A stretch of DNA of 64,000 nucleotides from Shimia thalassica (GTDB taxonomy: Bacteria; Pseudomonadota; Alphaproteobacteria; Rhodobacterales; Rhodobacteraceae), in NCBI RefSeq assembly GCF_001458215.1, contig NZ_CYTW01000001.1, positions 1,736,001-1,800,000 of the forward strand. The letters are read 5' to 3'. Shown here piece by piece: positions 25,250 to 35,123 of this stretch. The position numbers were made by a program, and so were the translations under genes. Under the pieces are notes generated by a model. That model searched no databases, was not told where the DNA came from, and saw only the letters and a program-made list of their open reading frames with translations. Every line of letters starts with the position of its first letter. The first letter of the stretch is position 1.

Positions 25250-27298
25250 CTAACCGCGCCGGCGGCGACGTCGCCCGCCCTGATCTCCACCGCCTGATCC
25301 GCCGGTGTTAAAGCTGACATCTGGCAGGGTGGTGATCTTTGCCAGTTCCGGGAAGGGGTCGGTAGCATGCGGGATTGCATTGGCGTTGACGAAGTGTTCC
25401 TGAAACTTGGGCTCAATCGCGGTTTCAACCTTGGTGATTTCTCGCACAATGCGTTCGATTTCGACCCGCGCGCCCAGATTGGACAGCGCGATCCTTGCGC
25501 CGGTGCCTGCCGCGTTGCCTGCAGAGGTCACTTTGTCCAGCGGGGCGTCGGGGATCATGCCCAGAACCATCGCGTGTTTGGTAGAAATATGTGCCCCAAA
25601 GGCGCCTGCCAGAACCACGCGATCCACAGTGTCGACACCCATTTCGTCCATCAAGAGGCGTGCGCCCGCATACAATGCAGACTTGGCAAGCTGAATGGCA
25701 CGGATGTCGCCTTGGGTGACGGTGATCACTGGGCCGCCTTCGGCGCTGCCATCATGGATGACATAGGAATGTGTGCGCCCTTCGGGAATGCTTCTTGAGG
25801 TGCCTGTCTGCTCGGCCGACCCGATAAGACCTTTGGGGTCCAGCAATCCGGCGATGCGCATTTCGGCCACGGCCTCGATGATGCCAGAGCCGCAAATGCC
25901 GGTAATGCCGGTGGTTGCGATCACTGCATCAAAGCCGTCTTCGTCCGACCAGATATCCGAACCGATCACGCGGAAGCGGGGTTCTTTGGTCTCGGGGTTG
26001 ATTTCAATACGTTCAATCGCCCCCGGCGCGGCGCGTTGTCCGCTGGAAATCTGGGCACCTTCAAAGGCGGGGCCCGTAGGCGACGAACAGGCCAGAACCC
26101 GTTCCTTGTTGCCCAGAAGGATTTCCGCGTTGGTGCCAACATCCACCACCAGAACAAGATCTTCGGATTTGTCGGGCTCTTCCGACAAGGCCACCGCCGC
26201 GGCATCTGCGCCAACGTGACCGGCGATACAGGGCAGGATATAGACCTGTGCGTTTTCGTTCATCACGTTCAGATCGAGATCCCGCGCGTTCAATGCCAGC
26301 GACTCGGAGGTTGCCAGCGCAAAAGGTGCCTGTCCCAATTCAACCGGATCAATGCCCAGCAAAAGGTGATGCATCACCGGATTACAGACAAAAACGGTTT
26401 CAAGAATTTGAAAGGGGCGAATTCCGGCTTCGGTTGCAATGGCCTCTGTCAAACCATTGATGGCGGTGCGCACGGCATTGGTCATTTCCTGATCACCACC
26501 GGGATTCATCATGGCATAGGACACCCGGCTCATCAGGTCTTCGCCAAAACGGATTTGCGGGTTCATCACGCCGGTCGAGGCTTTGACCTCGCCGTTGCGC
26601 AGGTCACAAAGATGGGCCGCGATGGTGGTTGACCCCAGATCGATGGCAAGCCCGTAAATGCGGTCTTCGGTCATGCCTGACCAGATTTCAACGACCTTGT
26701 GGGCTTCGTCCTTGTGGGATTTGTGCAAGGCGACGGTGGCCGCCCATTTGCCCTTGCGCAGGACGGTTTGCAGACGGGTCAGGATCTTGAGGTCGGCCGT
26801 GATCGATCCGATCTCCCATTGTTCCTGAAGCGCGCGTTCCAGTCGCTCGAGATCGCCTGTGGGTTCGTGCATGTCGGGCTCGTCGACCTCGACATAATAG
26901 AGGTGGGTCGCGGGATCCATCGTGATGGTGCGGTCAGAGGCGGCTTTGCGCACGACCTGACGGTGAACCTGGCTTTCGGGGGGGACGTCAATGACGATGT
27001 CGCCCTGAACCGTTGCCTGACAGCCCAGACGCCGCCCGTCGATCAGGCCACGTTTGTCCTTGTAGCGCTGTTCGACCGAATTCCACTCGGAGATGGCGTC
27101 TTCCTGTACGGTGACGCCGTGTTTGGAGAATTCACCGAACGATGGCGTGATCTGGCATTTGGAACAGATACCACGCCCCCCGCAGACCGAGTCGAGGTCG
27201 ACCCCCAATTGACGTGCCGCCGTCAAAATGGGTGTTCCGGCGGGAAAGTGGCCTCGTTTGCCAGAAGGGGTGAAGATCACGAGGGGTTCAGTGCTCAT
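25250..27298 (-). CDS. Ferredoxin-like/DUF4445 ASKHA protein, corrinoid reactivator type
   Basis: 682 residues from ATG 27298. The N-terminal 2Fe-2S domain has CGGRGICSKC (Cys39, 45, 48) and a fourth cysteine in RRLGCQATVQGD. A middle and C-terminal ASKHA ATPase domain (DUF4445) shows GLAIDLGSTTIAAHL, VVDVGTNAEILLG and GICGSGIIEAVAEM. This is the RamA/RACo-type architecture that reductively reactivates Co(II) corrinoid proteins at ATP cost. In related roseobacters I recall such a protein being needed for the split B12-dependent methionine synthase; whether this copy does that is inference. An odd GGSGGGDQGG-RRRRRR tail ends the protein. No corrinoid protein gene is adjacent. Confidence 0.85.
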   Translation of the reverse strand: MSTEPLVIFTPSGKRGHFPAGTPILTAARQLGVDLDSVCGGRGICSKCQITPSFGEFSKHGVTVQEDAISEWNSVEQRYKDKRGLIDGRRLGCQATVQGDIVIDVPPESQVHRQVVRKAASDRTITMDPATHLYYVEVDEPDMHEPTGDLERLERALQEQWEIGSITADLKILTRLQTVLRKGKWAATVALHKSHKDEAHKVVEIWSGMTEDRIYGLAIDLGSTTIAAHLCDLRNGEVKASTGVMNPQIRFGEDLMSRVSYAMMNPGGDQEMTNAVRTAINGLTEAIATEAGIRPFQILETVFVCNPVMHHLLLGIDPVELGQAPFALATSESLALNARDLDLNVMNENAQVYILPCIAGHVGADAAAVALSEEPDKSEDLVLVVDVGTNAEILLGNKERVLACSSPTGPAFEGAQISSGQRAAPGAIERIEINPETKEPRFRVIGSDIWSDEDGFDAVIATTGITGICGSGIIEAVAEMRIAGLLDPKGLIGSAEQTGTSRSIPEGRTHSYVIHDGSAEGGPVITVTQGDIRAIQLAKSALYAGARLLMDEMGVDTVDRVVLAGAFGAHISTKHAMVLGMIPDAPLDKVTSAGNAAGTGARIALSNLGARVEIERIVREITKVETAIEPKFQEHFVNANAIPHATDPFPELAKITTLPDVSFNTGGSGGGDQGGRRRRRRG

Positions 27299-27387
27299 GT
27301 TCGGGTACCTGTAATAGCTGTTCGCGCGACGTTCAGGATATGTGACTTGTTGAGAGGTGAAAGGCAAGGAGCGGCATGGAAATGTAA

Positions 27388-29070
<1,683 letters not shown>

Positions 29071-30237
29071 ATGACACCTGCAGCGCGCGTTCAAACAGCG
29101 ATTGAACTTCTTGATCAAATTCTTGCGGGCGCGCCTGCAGAGAAAACCCTGACAGGCTGGGCGCGTAAATCGCGCTTTGCCGGGTCCAAAGATCGTGCCG
29201 CCGTGCGCGATCACGTTTATGACGCGTTGCGTCGACGTCAAAGCGCCGCCCGGATTGGCGGGGCTTTGACCGGACGGGGCATACTGCTCGGGCTGCTCAT
29301 GCAAGACGGGGCGGATGCTGACGCGTTGTTTTCCGGTCCGCCATATGCCCCCGAGCCTTTGAGCGATCTTGAAAAAGAGATGATGTCGTCGTCTGCCGAT
29401 GTGGCCCCATTGGAAGATATTCCCGAGTGGATGTTGCCCATGTTGCAAGACACGTTGGGAGACGAGATTGACGAAAACGTTGAACAGATGCGTCAGCGCG
29501 CCCCTGTTTTTCTGCGTGTAAACCTTCAAAAGACCACGGTTGAACTGGCGGTTTTACAACTTAAAGAGGAAGGCGTTCTTGCGGAGCCGCACCCGCTAAG
29601 TGATACGGCCTTGCACGTCACCGAAGGCGCACGTCGCGTTTCCAATACCGAAACCTTTCGGAATGGATATGTGGAGTTGCAGGACGTTTCCAGTCAGGCG
29701 GCCATTCAGTCTCTTTCTCTGAAAACTGGCATGCGTGTGCTTGATTTTTGCGCTGGGGGCGGGGGCAAGGTTCTGGCCATGGCAGGGCGATGTGAGGCCA
29801 CATATGTGGCGCATGATGCAAACGTCGCACGTATGAAAGACCTTCCTTTGCGCGGGAAACGCGCCGGTGCGGCCATTCAGATCAAATCTCTCGAAGAGGT
29901 TGAGAAAGCTGCGAGATTCGACTTGGTGTTTTGTGATGTGCCGTGCTCTGGAAGCGGAACATGGCGTCGGACACCAGATGCAAAATGGCGGTTCCAGAAA
30001 GAAGATCTCGAGGCGCTGACAGCGCTGCAGGCTGAGATCCTGCGAACTGCTTCCAGGTTTGTCGAGACCGGGGGCATTCTGGCCTATGCGACTTGCTCGC
30101 TGTTTCCACCGGAAAATTCTGATCAGATTGCTGCGTTTCTGGCACAGAACCCGGATTGGCATTGCGTTTCCGAGCGCCAATGGCGTCTGGATGAAGGGGC
30201 CGACGGGTTCTATCTCGCAAAATTGGCACGGACATAG
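29071..30237 (+). CDS. RsmB/NOP-family rRNA (cytosine-5) methyltransferase
   Basis: 388 residues. The N-terminal helical part resembles the NusB-like domain; the catalytic half shows VLDFCAGGGGKVLAMA (SAM-binding), DVPCSGSGTWRRTPDAKWRF with the PCSG nucleophile cysteine and ATCSLFPPENSDQIA with the second TC cysteine. This is the two-cysteine 5-methylcytosine RNA methyltransferase family. The RsmB branch modifies C967 of 16S rRNA; substrate specificity here is inferred from resemblance. ATG directly abuts the guaB TAA. Confidence 0.88.
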   Translation: MTPAARVQTAIELLDQILAGAPAEKTLTGWARKSRFAGSKDRAAVRDHVYDALRRRQSAARIGGALTGRGILLGLLMQDGADADALFSGPPYAPEPLSDLEKEMMSSSADVAPLEDIPEWMLPMLQDTLGDEIDENVEQMRQRAPVFLRVNLQKTTVELAVLQLKEEGVLAEPHPLSDTALHVTEGARRVSNTETFRNGYVELQDVSSQAAIQSLSLKTGMRVLDFCAGGGGKVLAMAGRCEATYVAHDANVARMKDLPLRGKRAGAAIQIKSLEEVEKAARFDLVFCDVPCSGSGTWRRTPDAKWRFQKEDLEALTALQAEILRTASRFVETGGILAYATCSLFPPENSDQIAAFLAQNPDWHCVSERQWRLDEGADGFYLAKLART

Positions 30238-30344
30238 GGAAAAAGTTAAACAACTTTAGGTAGTTCTTCTTCTTTGCGGTTGTTTATGATTTCTTAAGAT
30301 TTCCACCTTTTGATGCCGGCCAATGGTTCGGGAAGGAGATCGAT

Positions 30345-32597
30345 TTGTCCGACTTGGCACATGTGCCCGCTTATCAGACCGAACGAGTGCAAAAGTTCCA
30401 AACATTTTTGTTTTGGTCTTTGGCTGGTGTTGTGATGACCTTGGCTGCCGGACTTGTCTTTTACTGGACCAACCTCACCCTCGGGCCGCTGCAGGGTGTG
30501 ACGTTGGTGTTTTTGGCGATCGTGACCTTAGCGTTCTTGTTTTATACAGCGTTTCGCCATGCGTTTATCCAAAAAACGAATGCTCTTTTAGATGCCTCTT
30601 GCCAGTTGCAGTGGCTTACCGATCGCCGTGGACGCCTGCTCACTCCGTCGGATGGGCCAGAAGGGGTGGGTGCACGGTTTTCCTTTTCTGAGGCGGAGCG
30701 CGCCACGCTTTTGGCGCAGGTGCAACAGGACGGGCCTGTTGTTCGCTCGGGAATGGGGCGCGAAGGGCGCCACTGTCTGGAAGTGCGCCCGCTTGGGCTC
30801 GGGATTTTTGTCTGGACTTTGGGTGAACCCGTATTGGGTCAGGCAGGTGAGACAGAGAACGCTTTGGCGCATGTTCCCCAAGTTGTGTTGAACGGTGAAG
30901 GCGATGTTCAGTTCATGAACAGGGCCGCGCATGTCCTGTTCGCGGGGCGGTCTCAGAACTTTCCCGACATTCTGGAAAATCTGGAAAAGCCGGTCTTTTT
31001 GGATACAAAAGACGGTCCCACGCAGTGCAATGTGTCTTGTATCGATATGCCGGACAACTATCGCGCATTGTTCCTGATGCCCTTATCGGCGGCTCTGGAC
31101 AGTCGCGATGCGATCCGGTTTGAGGCTCTGCCCGTGGCTCTTCTCAAACTTGCTCCGGACGGACATGTGATCGTCGCGAACGAATCCGCACGCCGTCTTT
31201 TGGGGGACGAAAATGTGATCCGCCGCCCATTGCATGACCTGATGGAGGGGTTGGGGCGTTCGATCAATGATTGGCTGGCCGAGGCTGCGGCGGGGTTAGG
31301 GGACAGCCATACCGAGTTTCTTGTTCTCAAACGCAGTGATCGCGAAGTCTTTGTTCAGGTTTCCCTGTCGCGCATTATGGTTGAAGATCGGGTCGCATTG
31401 ATGGCGGTTTTGACCGACGCAACCGAACTCAAGTCGCTGGAAGCACAGTTTGTGCAAAGCCAAAAAATGCAAGCTATCGGACAGTTGGCGGGTGGTGTTG
31501 CACATGACTTCAATAATCTTTTGACAGCAATAACAGGGCATTGTGATTTGTTGTTGATGCGACATGATCAATCTGATCCGGATTATGCCGACCTTGTTCA
31601 AATCAATCAGAACGCCAATCGCGCCGCGGCTTTGGTGGGCCAGTTGCTTGCTTTTTCGAGAAAGCAGAACCTGCGTCCTGAAGTGTTGGACTTGCGCGAT
31701 ACGCTTGCGGATCTGACACATCTGTTGAACCGTTTGGTCGGAGAGCGCATCCATTTGACGCTGTGCCATGATCCGGCGCTGCGGTCGGTCCGCGCCGACA
31801 AACGGCAGCTTGAACAGGTCTTGATGAATCTGGTGGTAAATGCGCGCGATGCAATGCCCGACGGCGGTGAGATCGTGATCGAGACCGAAAGCCTTAGTCT
31901 TGAGCGTGCCTGGAAAAGGGATCGCGCCACTGTTCCGCCCGGTGACTATGTCTGTGTTAAGGTCAAGGATCAGGGCGTTGGTATTCCATCGGACAAAATC
32001 CAGAAGGTGTTCGAGCCGTTTTATACCACCAAACGAACAGGCGAGGGCACGGGGCTGGGGTTATCCACGGCCTATGGCATCGTGAAGCAGACCGGCGGAT
32101 ACATCTTTGTAGACAGCGTGATTGACCAGGGCACATGCTTTAGCCTGCTGTTTCCGGTGCATGAGGTTTATGATGTGGCGGGGCCTGCGCTCCCTTCACA
32201 GAAGCAGGAACAGATACCTTTGGTAGAAGGGGGTGTCATCTTGTTGGTCGAGGACGAGGCGCCAGTCCGCTCTTTTGCATGTCGCGCACTGCGCCTCAAA
32301 GGATTTACCGTGCTCGAAGCGGCCTCCGGAGAAGAGGCACTGGAAACTCTGGAAGATGCCTCGATCGGGATTGATCTCTTTGTATCTGATGTTGTGATGC
32401 CCGGCCTCGATGGTCCCGGCTGGGTCACCCAAGCGCATGAAAACAGGCCGGGCACCCCTGTGGTCTTTATGTCCGGCTATGCCGAAGACAGTTTTTCAGA
32501 CACGCAGGCGCGCATTCCCAACACCGCCTTTTTGCAAAAACCCTTTTCATTGAACCAGCTGGTCGAATCCGTCCAAGACATGATGGTCAAACACTAG
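30345..32597 (+). CDS. cckA: Hybrid sensor kinase CckA
   Basis: 750 residues from a TTG at 30345 preceded by AAGGAG. Order: two membrane segments (about 24-43 and 46-68), a PAS-like region (about 250-370), the HisKA box GQLAGGVAHDFNNLLTAITG with the phospho-acceptor His387, then ATPase boxes ending FEPFYTTKRTGEGTGLGLST, and a receiver domain VILLVEDEAPVRSF with acceptor Asp682 in SDVVMPGLDGP. This order and the GGVAHDFNNLLTAI sequence are those of CckA, which phosphorylates and dephosphorylates CtrA through ChpT. In Rhodobacterales this pathway controls motility, gene transfer agents and the cell cycle. The last four bases form a shared stop with the convergent sulfotransferase. Confidence 0.93.
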   Translation: MSDLAHVPAYQTERVQKFQTFLFWSLAGVVMTLAAGLVFYWTNLTLGPLQGVTLVFLAIVTLAFLFYTAFRHAFIQKTNALLDASCQLQWLTDRRGRLLTPSDGPEGVGARFSFSEAERATLLAQVQQDGPVVRSGMGREGRHCLEVRPLGLGIFVWTLGEPVLGQAGETENALAHVPQVVLNGEGDVQFMNRAAHVLFAGRSQNFPDILENLEKPVFLDTKDGPTQCNVSCIDMPDNYRALFLMPLSAALDSRDAIRFEALPVALLKLAPDGHVIVANESARRLLGDENVIRRPLHDLMEGLGRSINDWLAEAAAGLGDSHTEFLVLKRSDREVFVQVSLSRIMVEDRVALMAVLTDATELKSLEAQFVQSQKMQAIGQLAGGVAHDFNNLLTAITGHCDLLLMRHDQSDPDYADLVQINQNANRAAALVGQLLAFSRKQNLRPEVLDLRDTLADLTHLLNRLVGERIHLTLCHDPALRSVRADKRQLEQVLMNLVVNARDAMPDGGEIVIETESLSLERAWKRDRATVPPGDYVCVKVKDQGVGIPSDKIQKVFEPFYTTKRTGEGTGLGLSTAYGIVKQTGGYIFVDSVIDQGTCFSLLFPVHEVYDVAGPALPSQKQEQIPLVEGGVILLVEDEAPVRSFACRALRLKGFTVLEAASGEEALETLEDASIGIDLFVSDVVMPGLDGPGWVTQAHENRPGTPVVFMSGYAEDSFSDTQARIPNTAFLQKPFSLNQLVESVQDMMVKH

Positions 32598-33190
32598 GAC
32601 AGGCTGTCATAAAGCTCGAACTCGGCGCTGCATTTCCGCCTCAACTTGTCTTCAACCTTGGCCGACAGGGTTAGAGGCATCGCGGGAGATTCGTTCGTTC
32701 GATCAAAGGTAATCTGTGTCTTCAGCCGGTCTTCCAAAAAACGCACCAAAGCCGGCTGATCTTCATAGCGAAACAGGTGGTCGACCTTTGTGCCATTGGG
32801 ACGCGGTTCAAGAAATTTGGCCTGGCTGCCGACATTTGCAAAGGGCGGTTTGTCCCCGCGCGTGTAGGCATCAACAAATTCATCAAAACTCAGATTTTTT
32901 GTGGACCGGTTGGTGCCATCCAGAAAATCCCGTTTGCGATAGCGGTACCAACTGCCCAACCAGCTGATTGGTTCACGCATAACGGCAAGTGTTTCCATGC
33001 TTGTTTCATTGCAGGCCTTTTCGAACATGGGGCGAAAAAAACGGTTATAGCGATAGACCGGTGCGTGTTTGAGTTCGGGCGGATCAGAAATAACCATCGA
33101 CGCCCGATGTGACAAAGCCGCTTCAATGGCGGTTGTTCCGGTTTTGGGAACAGACAGGAAAACTAATTTTTCTTTCCAGAAAACAAGCAT
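32594..33190 (-). CDS. Sulfotransferase family protein
   Basis: 198 residues. The 5'-PSB (phosphosulfate-binding) loop near the N-terminus is LVFLSVPKTGTTAIEAAL, and a 3'-PB-like VMREPISWLGSWYRYR follows at about 85, both typical of PAPS-dependent sulfotransferases. No signal peptide, so cytoplasmic. Small for the family (usually 220-300), but no break is seen. The likely substrate is a glycan or lipid, not defined here. Its stop TAG overlaps the cckA stop in the tetramer CTAG. Confidence 0.8.
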   Translation of the reverse strand: MLVFWKEKLVFLSVPKTGTTAIEAALSHRASMVISDPPELKHAPVYRYNRFFRPMFEKACNETSMETLAVMREPISWLGSWYRYRKRDFLDGTNRSTKNLSFDEFVDAYTRGDKPPFANVGSQAKFLEPRPNGTKVDHLFRYEDQPALVRFLEDRLKTQITFDRTNESPAMPLTLSAKVEDKLRRKCSAEFELYDSLS

Positions 33191-33285
33191 TTATTTGCCT
33201 CAAACAGGGGTCAACTCGATCATTTATCCAATCGTAAACCACTCTTTAACCTACAGGCCAGAAAATTGTTCCAACAAAATTTTAG

Positions 33286-33335
33286 TTGAAATGTTCCCGT
33301 TTTGATCTCATAACAAAAAAGAACAAGACGGGAAC
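33286..33335 (+). promoter_or_regulatory. recA promoter with alphaproteobacterial SOS box
   Basis: TTGAAA (33286-33291) and CATAAC (33309-33314), 17 bp apart, form a plausible promoter. Immediately downstream lies GAAC-AAGACGG-GAAC (33321-33335), the exact GAAC-N7-GAAC LexA operator of alphaproteobacteria, placed over the likely transcription start. Confidence 0.85.
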
Positions 33336-33386
33336 AAAGCCAGGCATTGCCGCAGGCAGCGCTGTGTGGAATAAGGAACCGAACCA

Positions 33387-34469
33387 ATGGCAACGGCAGA
33401 TCTTTTAGAAATGAGCAGCAAGAAAACCGCAGACAAGCAAAAGGCGCTGGACAGTGCCTTGGCCCAGATCGAACGTCAGTTTGGTAAAGGGTCCATCATG
33501 AAGCTGGGCGCGGACAATCCCGCGCAGGAAATCGAGTCGACATCCACTGGTTCTTTGAGCCTGGATATTGCCTTGGGTATTGGCGGGTTGCCAAAAGGGC
33601 GGATCATCGAGATCTACGGCCCTGAAAGTTCTGGTAAAACCACCCTGACACTGCATTGCATTGCCGAAGAGCAGAAAAAGGGCGGCGTTTGCGCCTTTGT
33701 CGACGCTGAACACGCGCTTGATCCGCAATATGCCAAACGTCTGGGTGTTGATCTGGACGAATTGCTGATTTCACAGCCCGACACCGGTGAGCAGGCCCTC
33801 GAGATCACGGATACGCTGGTGCGCTCGGGTGCCGTCAATATGGTTGTGGTCGACTCGGTTGCGGCGCTGACACCAAAGTCCGAACTGGAAGGTGACATGG
33901 GCGACAGCAGCGTGGGTGTTCAGGCCCGCCTGATGAGCCAAGCCATGCGCAAACTGACCGGTTCGATCTCGCGTTCGAACTGTATGGTGATCTTCATCAA
34001 CCAGATTCGGATGAAGATTGGCGTCATGTTTGGATCGCCTGAAACGACAACGGGCGGTAACGCTCTTAAATTCTACAGCTCGGTGCGTCTGGACATCCGC
34101 CGTATCGGCGCGGTCAAAGATCGTGACGAAGTTGTGGGCAACGCGACACGTGTGAAAGTCGTTAAGAACAAGGTGGCCCCGCCGTTCAAACAAGTCGAGT
34201 TCGACATCATGTATGGCGAAGGTATTTCGAAAACCGGCGAATTGCTTGATCTTGGGGTCAAGGCGGGCGTGGTCGGCAAATCCGGTAGCTGGTACAGCTA
34301 TGGCGATGAACGCATTGGTCAGGGCCGCGAGAATGCAAAGACTTTCCTCAAGGAAAACAAACGTGTGGCCTATGAAGTTGAAGACAAAATTCGGGCCGCA
34401 CACGGGTTGGACTTCGACATGCCCAAAGGCATCGATGACAATGACTCGTTAATGGAAGACGATGCATGA
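33387..34469 (+). CDS. recA: Recombinase RecA
   Basis: 360 residues. Walker A GPESSGKT (78-85), the signature [14 protein letters not shown] and the L2 region [13 protein letters not shown] are intact, with an acidic end [11 protein letters not shown]. It polymerises on single-stranded DNA for homologous recombination and stimulates LexA self-cleavage. The ATG at 33387 follows AAGGA, and the SOS box sits 50 bp upstream. The stop is in an ATGA overlap with a MOSC-domain gene, so that gene should be induced with recA. Confidence 0.98.
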   Translation: MATADLLEMSSKKTADKQKALDSALAQIERQFGKGSIMKLGADNPAQEIESTSTGSLSLDIALGIGGLPKGRIIEIYGPESSGKTTLTLHCIAEEQKKGGVCAFVDAEHALDPQYAKRLGVDLDELLISQPDTGEQALEITDTLVRSGAVNMVVVDSVAALTPKSELEGDMGDSSVGVQARLMSQAMRKLTGSISRSNCMVIFINQIRMKIGVMFGSPETTTGGNALKFYSSVRLDIRRIGAVKDRDEVVGNATRVKVVKNKVAPPFKQVEFDIMYGEGISKTGELLDLGVKAGVVGKSGSWYSYGDERIGQGRENAKTFLKENKRVAYEVEDKIRAAHGLDFDMPKGIDDNDSLMEDDA

Positions 34470-35035
34470 CCCACGTCACACGTGACGAACTTGATCAGGC
34501 GCTGCCTGATGTGATGGCTGCCCCCAAAAACGGGGCGGCCATTTCCATGTTGTGCCTGCGGCCTGCGCGAAACGAACGGCGCTTTGTCGATGCAATCCAT
34601 CTCACATCGCAACAGGGTATTCCCGGCGAGCGTTGGGTAACTCAACCGTGGTTGCGCACCGAAGACGGGGCACCGCATCCCGGCATTCAGGTCTGTATCC
34701 TCTCCAAACGTGTGCTTGATCTTGTCTGGCGGGACCGTGAGAACACCGTGCACCCCGGTGATACCTTTATTGTGGATATGGACCTGTCAGAGGAAAATCT
34801 GCCGACAGGTCAGGTTCTCGAAGTGGGCACGGCGCGTCTTCGCGTCTCTGACGTGTTCAATGACGCCTGCGTAAAGTGGAAAGTGCGATACGGCGCGGCC
34901 TCAAAAGAGTGGATCAACCTGCCGGAACACGCGCCTTTGCGGTTGCGAGGAATTCTGTGCAGCGTTGAGCGCGATGGTGTGATCCGAACCGGGGATACAC
35001 TTCGAAAAATCGAGCCTGAACATAAGTCCAGTTGA
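34466..35035 (+). CDS. MOSC domain-containing protein
   Basis: 189 residues with a beta-rich MOSC-type pattern: [53 protein letters not shown] and [18 protein letters not shown]. The conserved cysteine (NDACVKW) is the residue that binds sulfurated substrates in molybdenum-cofactor sulfurases and YiiM/YcbX proteins. This one has only the MOSC domain. The role is unknown. Start in the ATGA overlap with recA suggests translational coupling and SOS-linked expression, which is unusual for a metal-sulfur type domain. Confidence 0.8.
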   Translation: MTHVTRDELDQALPDVMAAPKNGAAISMLCLRPARNERRFVDAIHLTSQQGIPGERWVTQPWLRTEDGAPHPGIQVCILSKRVLDLVWRDRENTVHPGDTFIVDMDLSEENLPTGQVLEVGTARLRVSDVFNDACVKWKVRYGAASKEWINLPEHAPLRLRGILCSVERDGVIRTGDTLRKIEPEHKSS

Positions 35036-35123
35036 CGCGCCGGGCGTTTGAGATGTGGACAGGCGCGGGCAGGGGTTATACACCCGCTGAGAACCCAAAA
35101 GACAGCCGCGAGAACCCTATCTC

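Noticed and set aside
30246..30260. TTAA-like pairs upstream of cckA as CtrA sites
   Set aside because: The spacing between TTAA and TTAG is one base short of the N7 consensus. A similar TAAA-N7-TTAA before recA is also imperfect, and AT-rich gaps give such pairs by chance.
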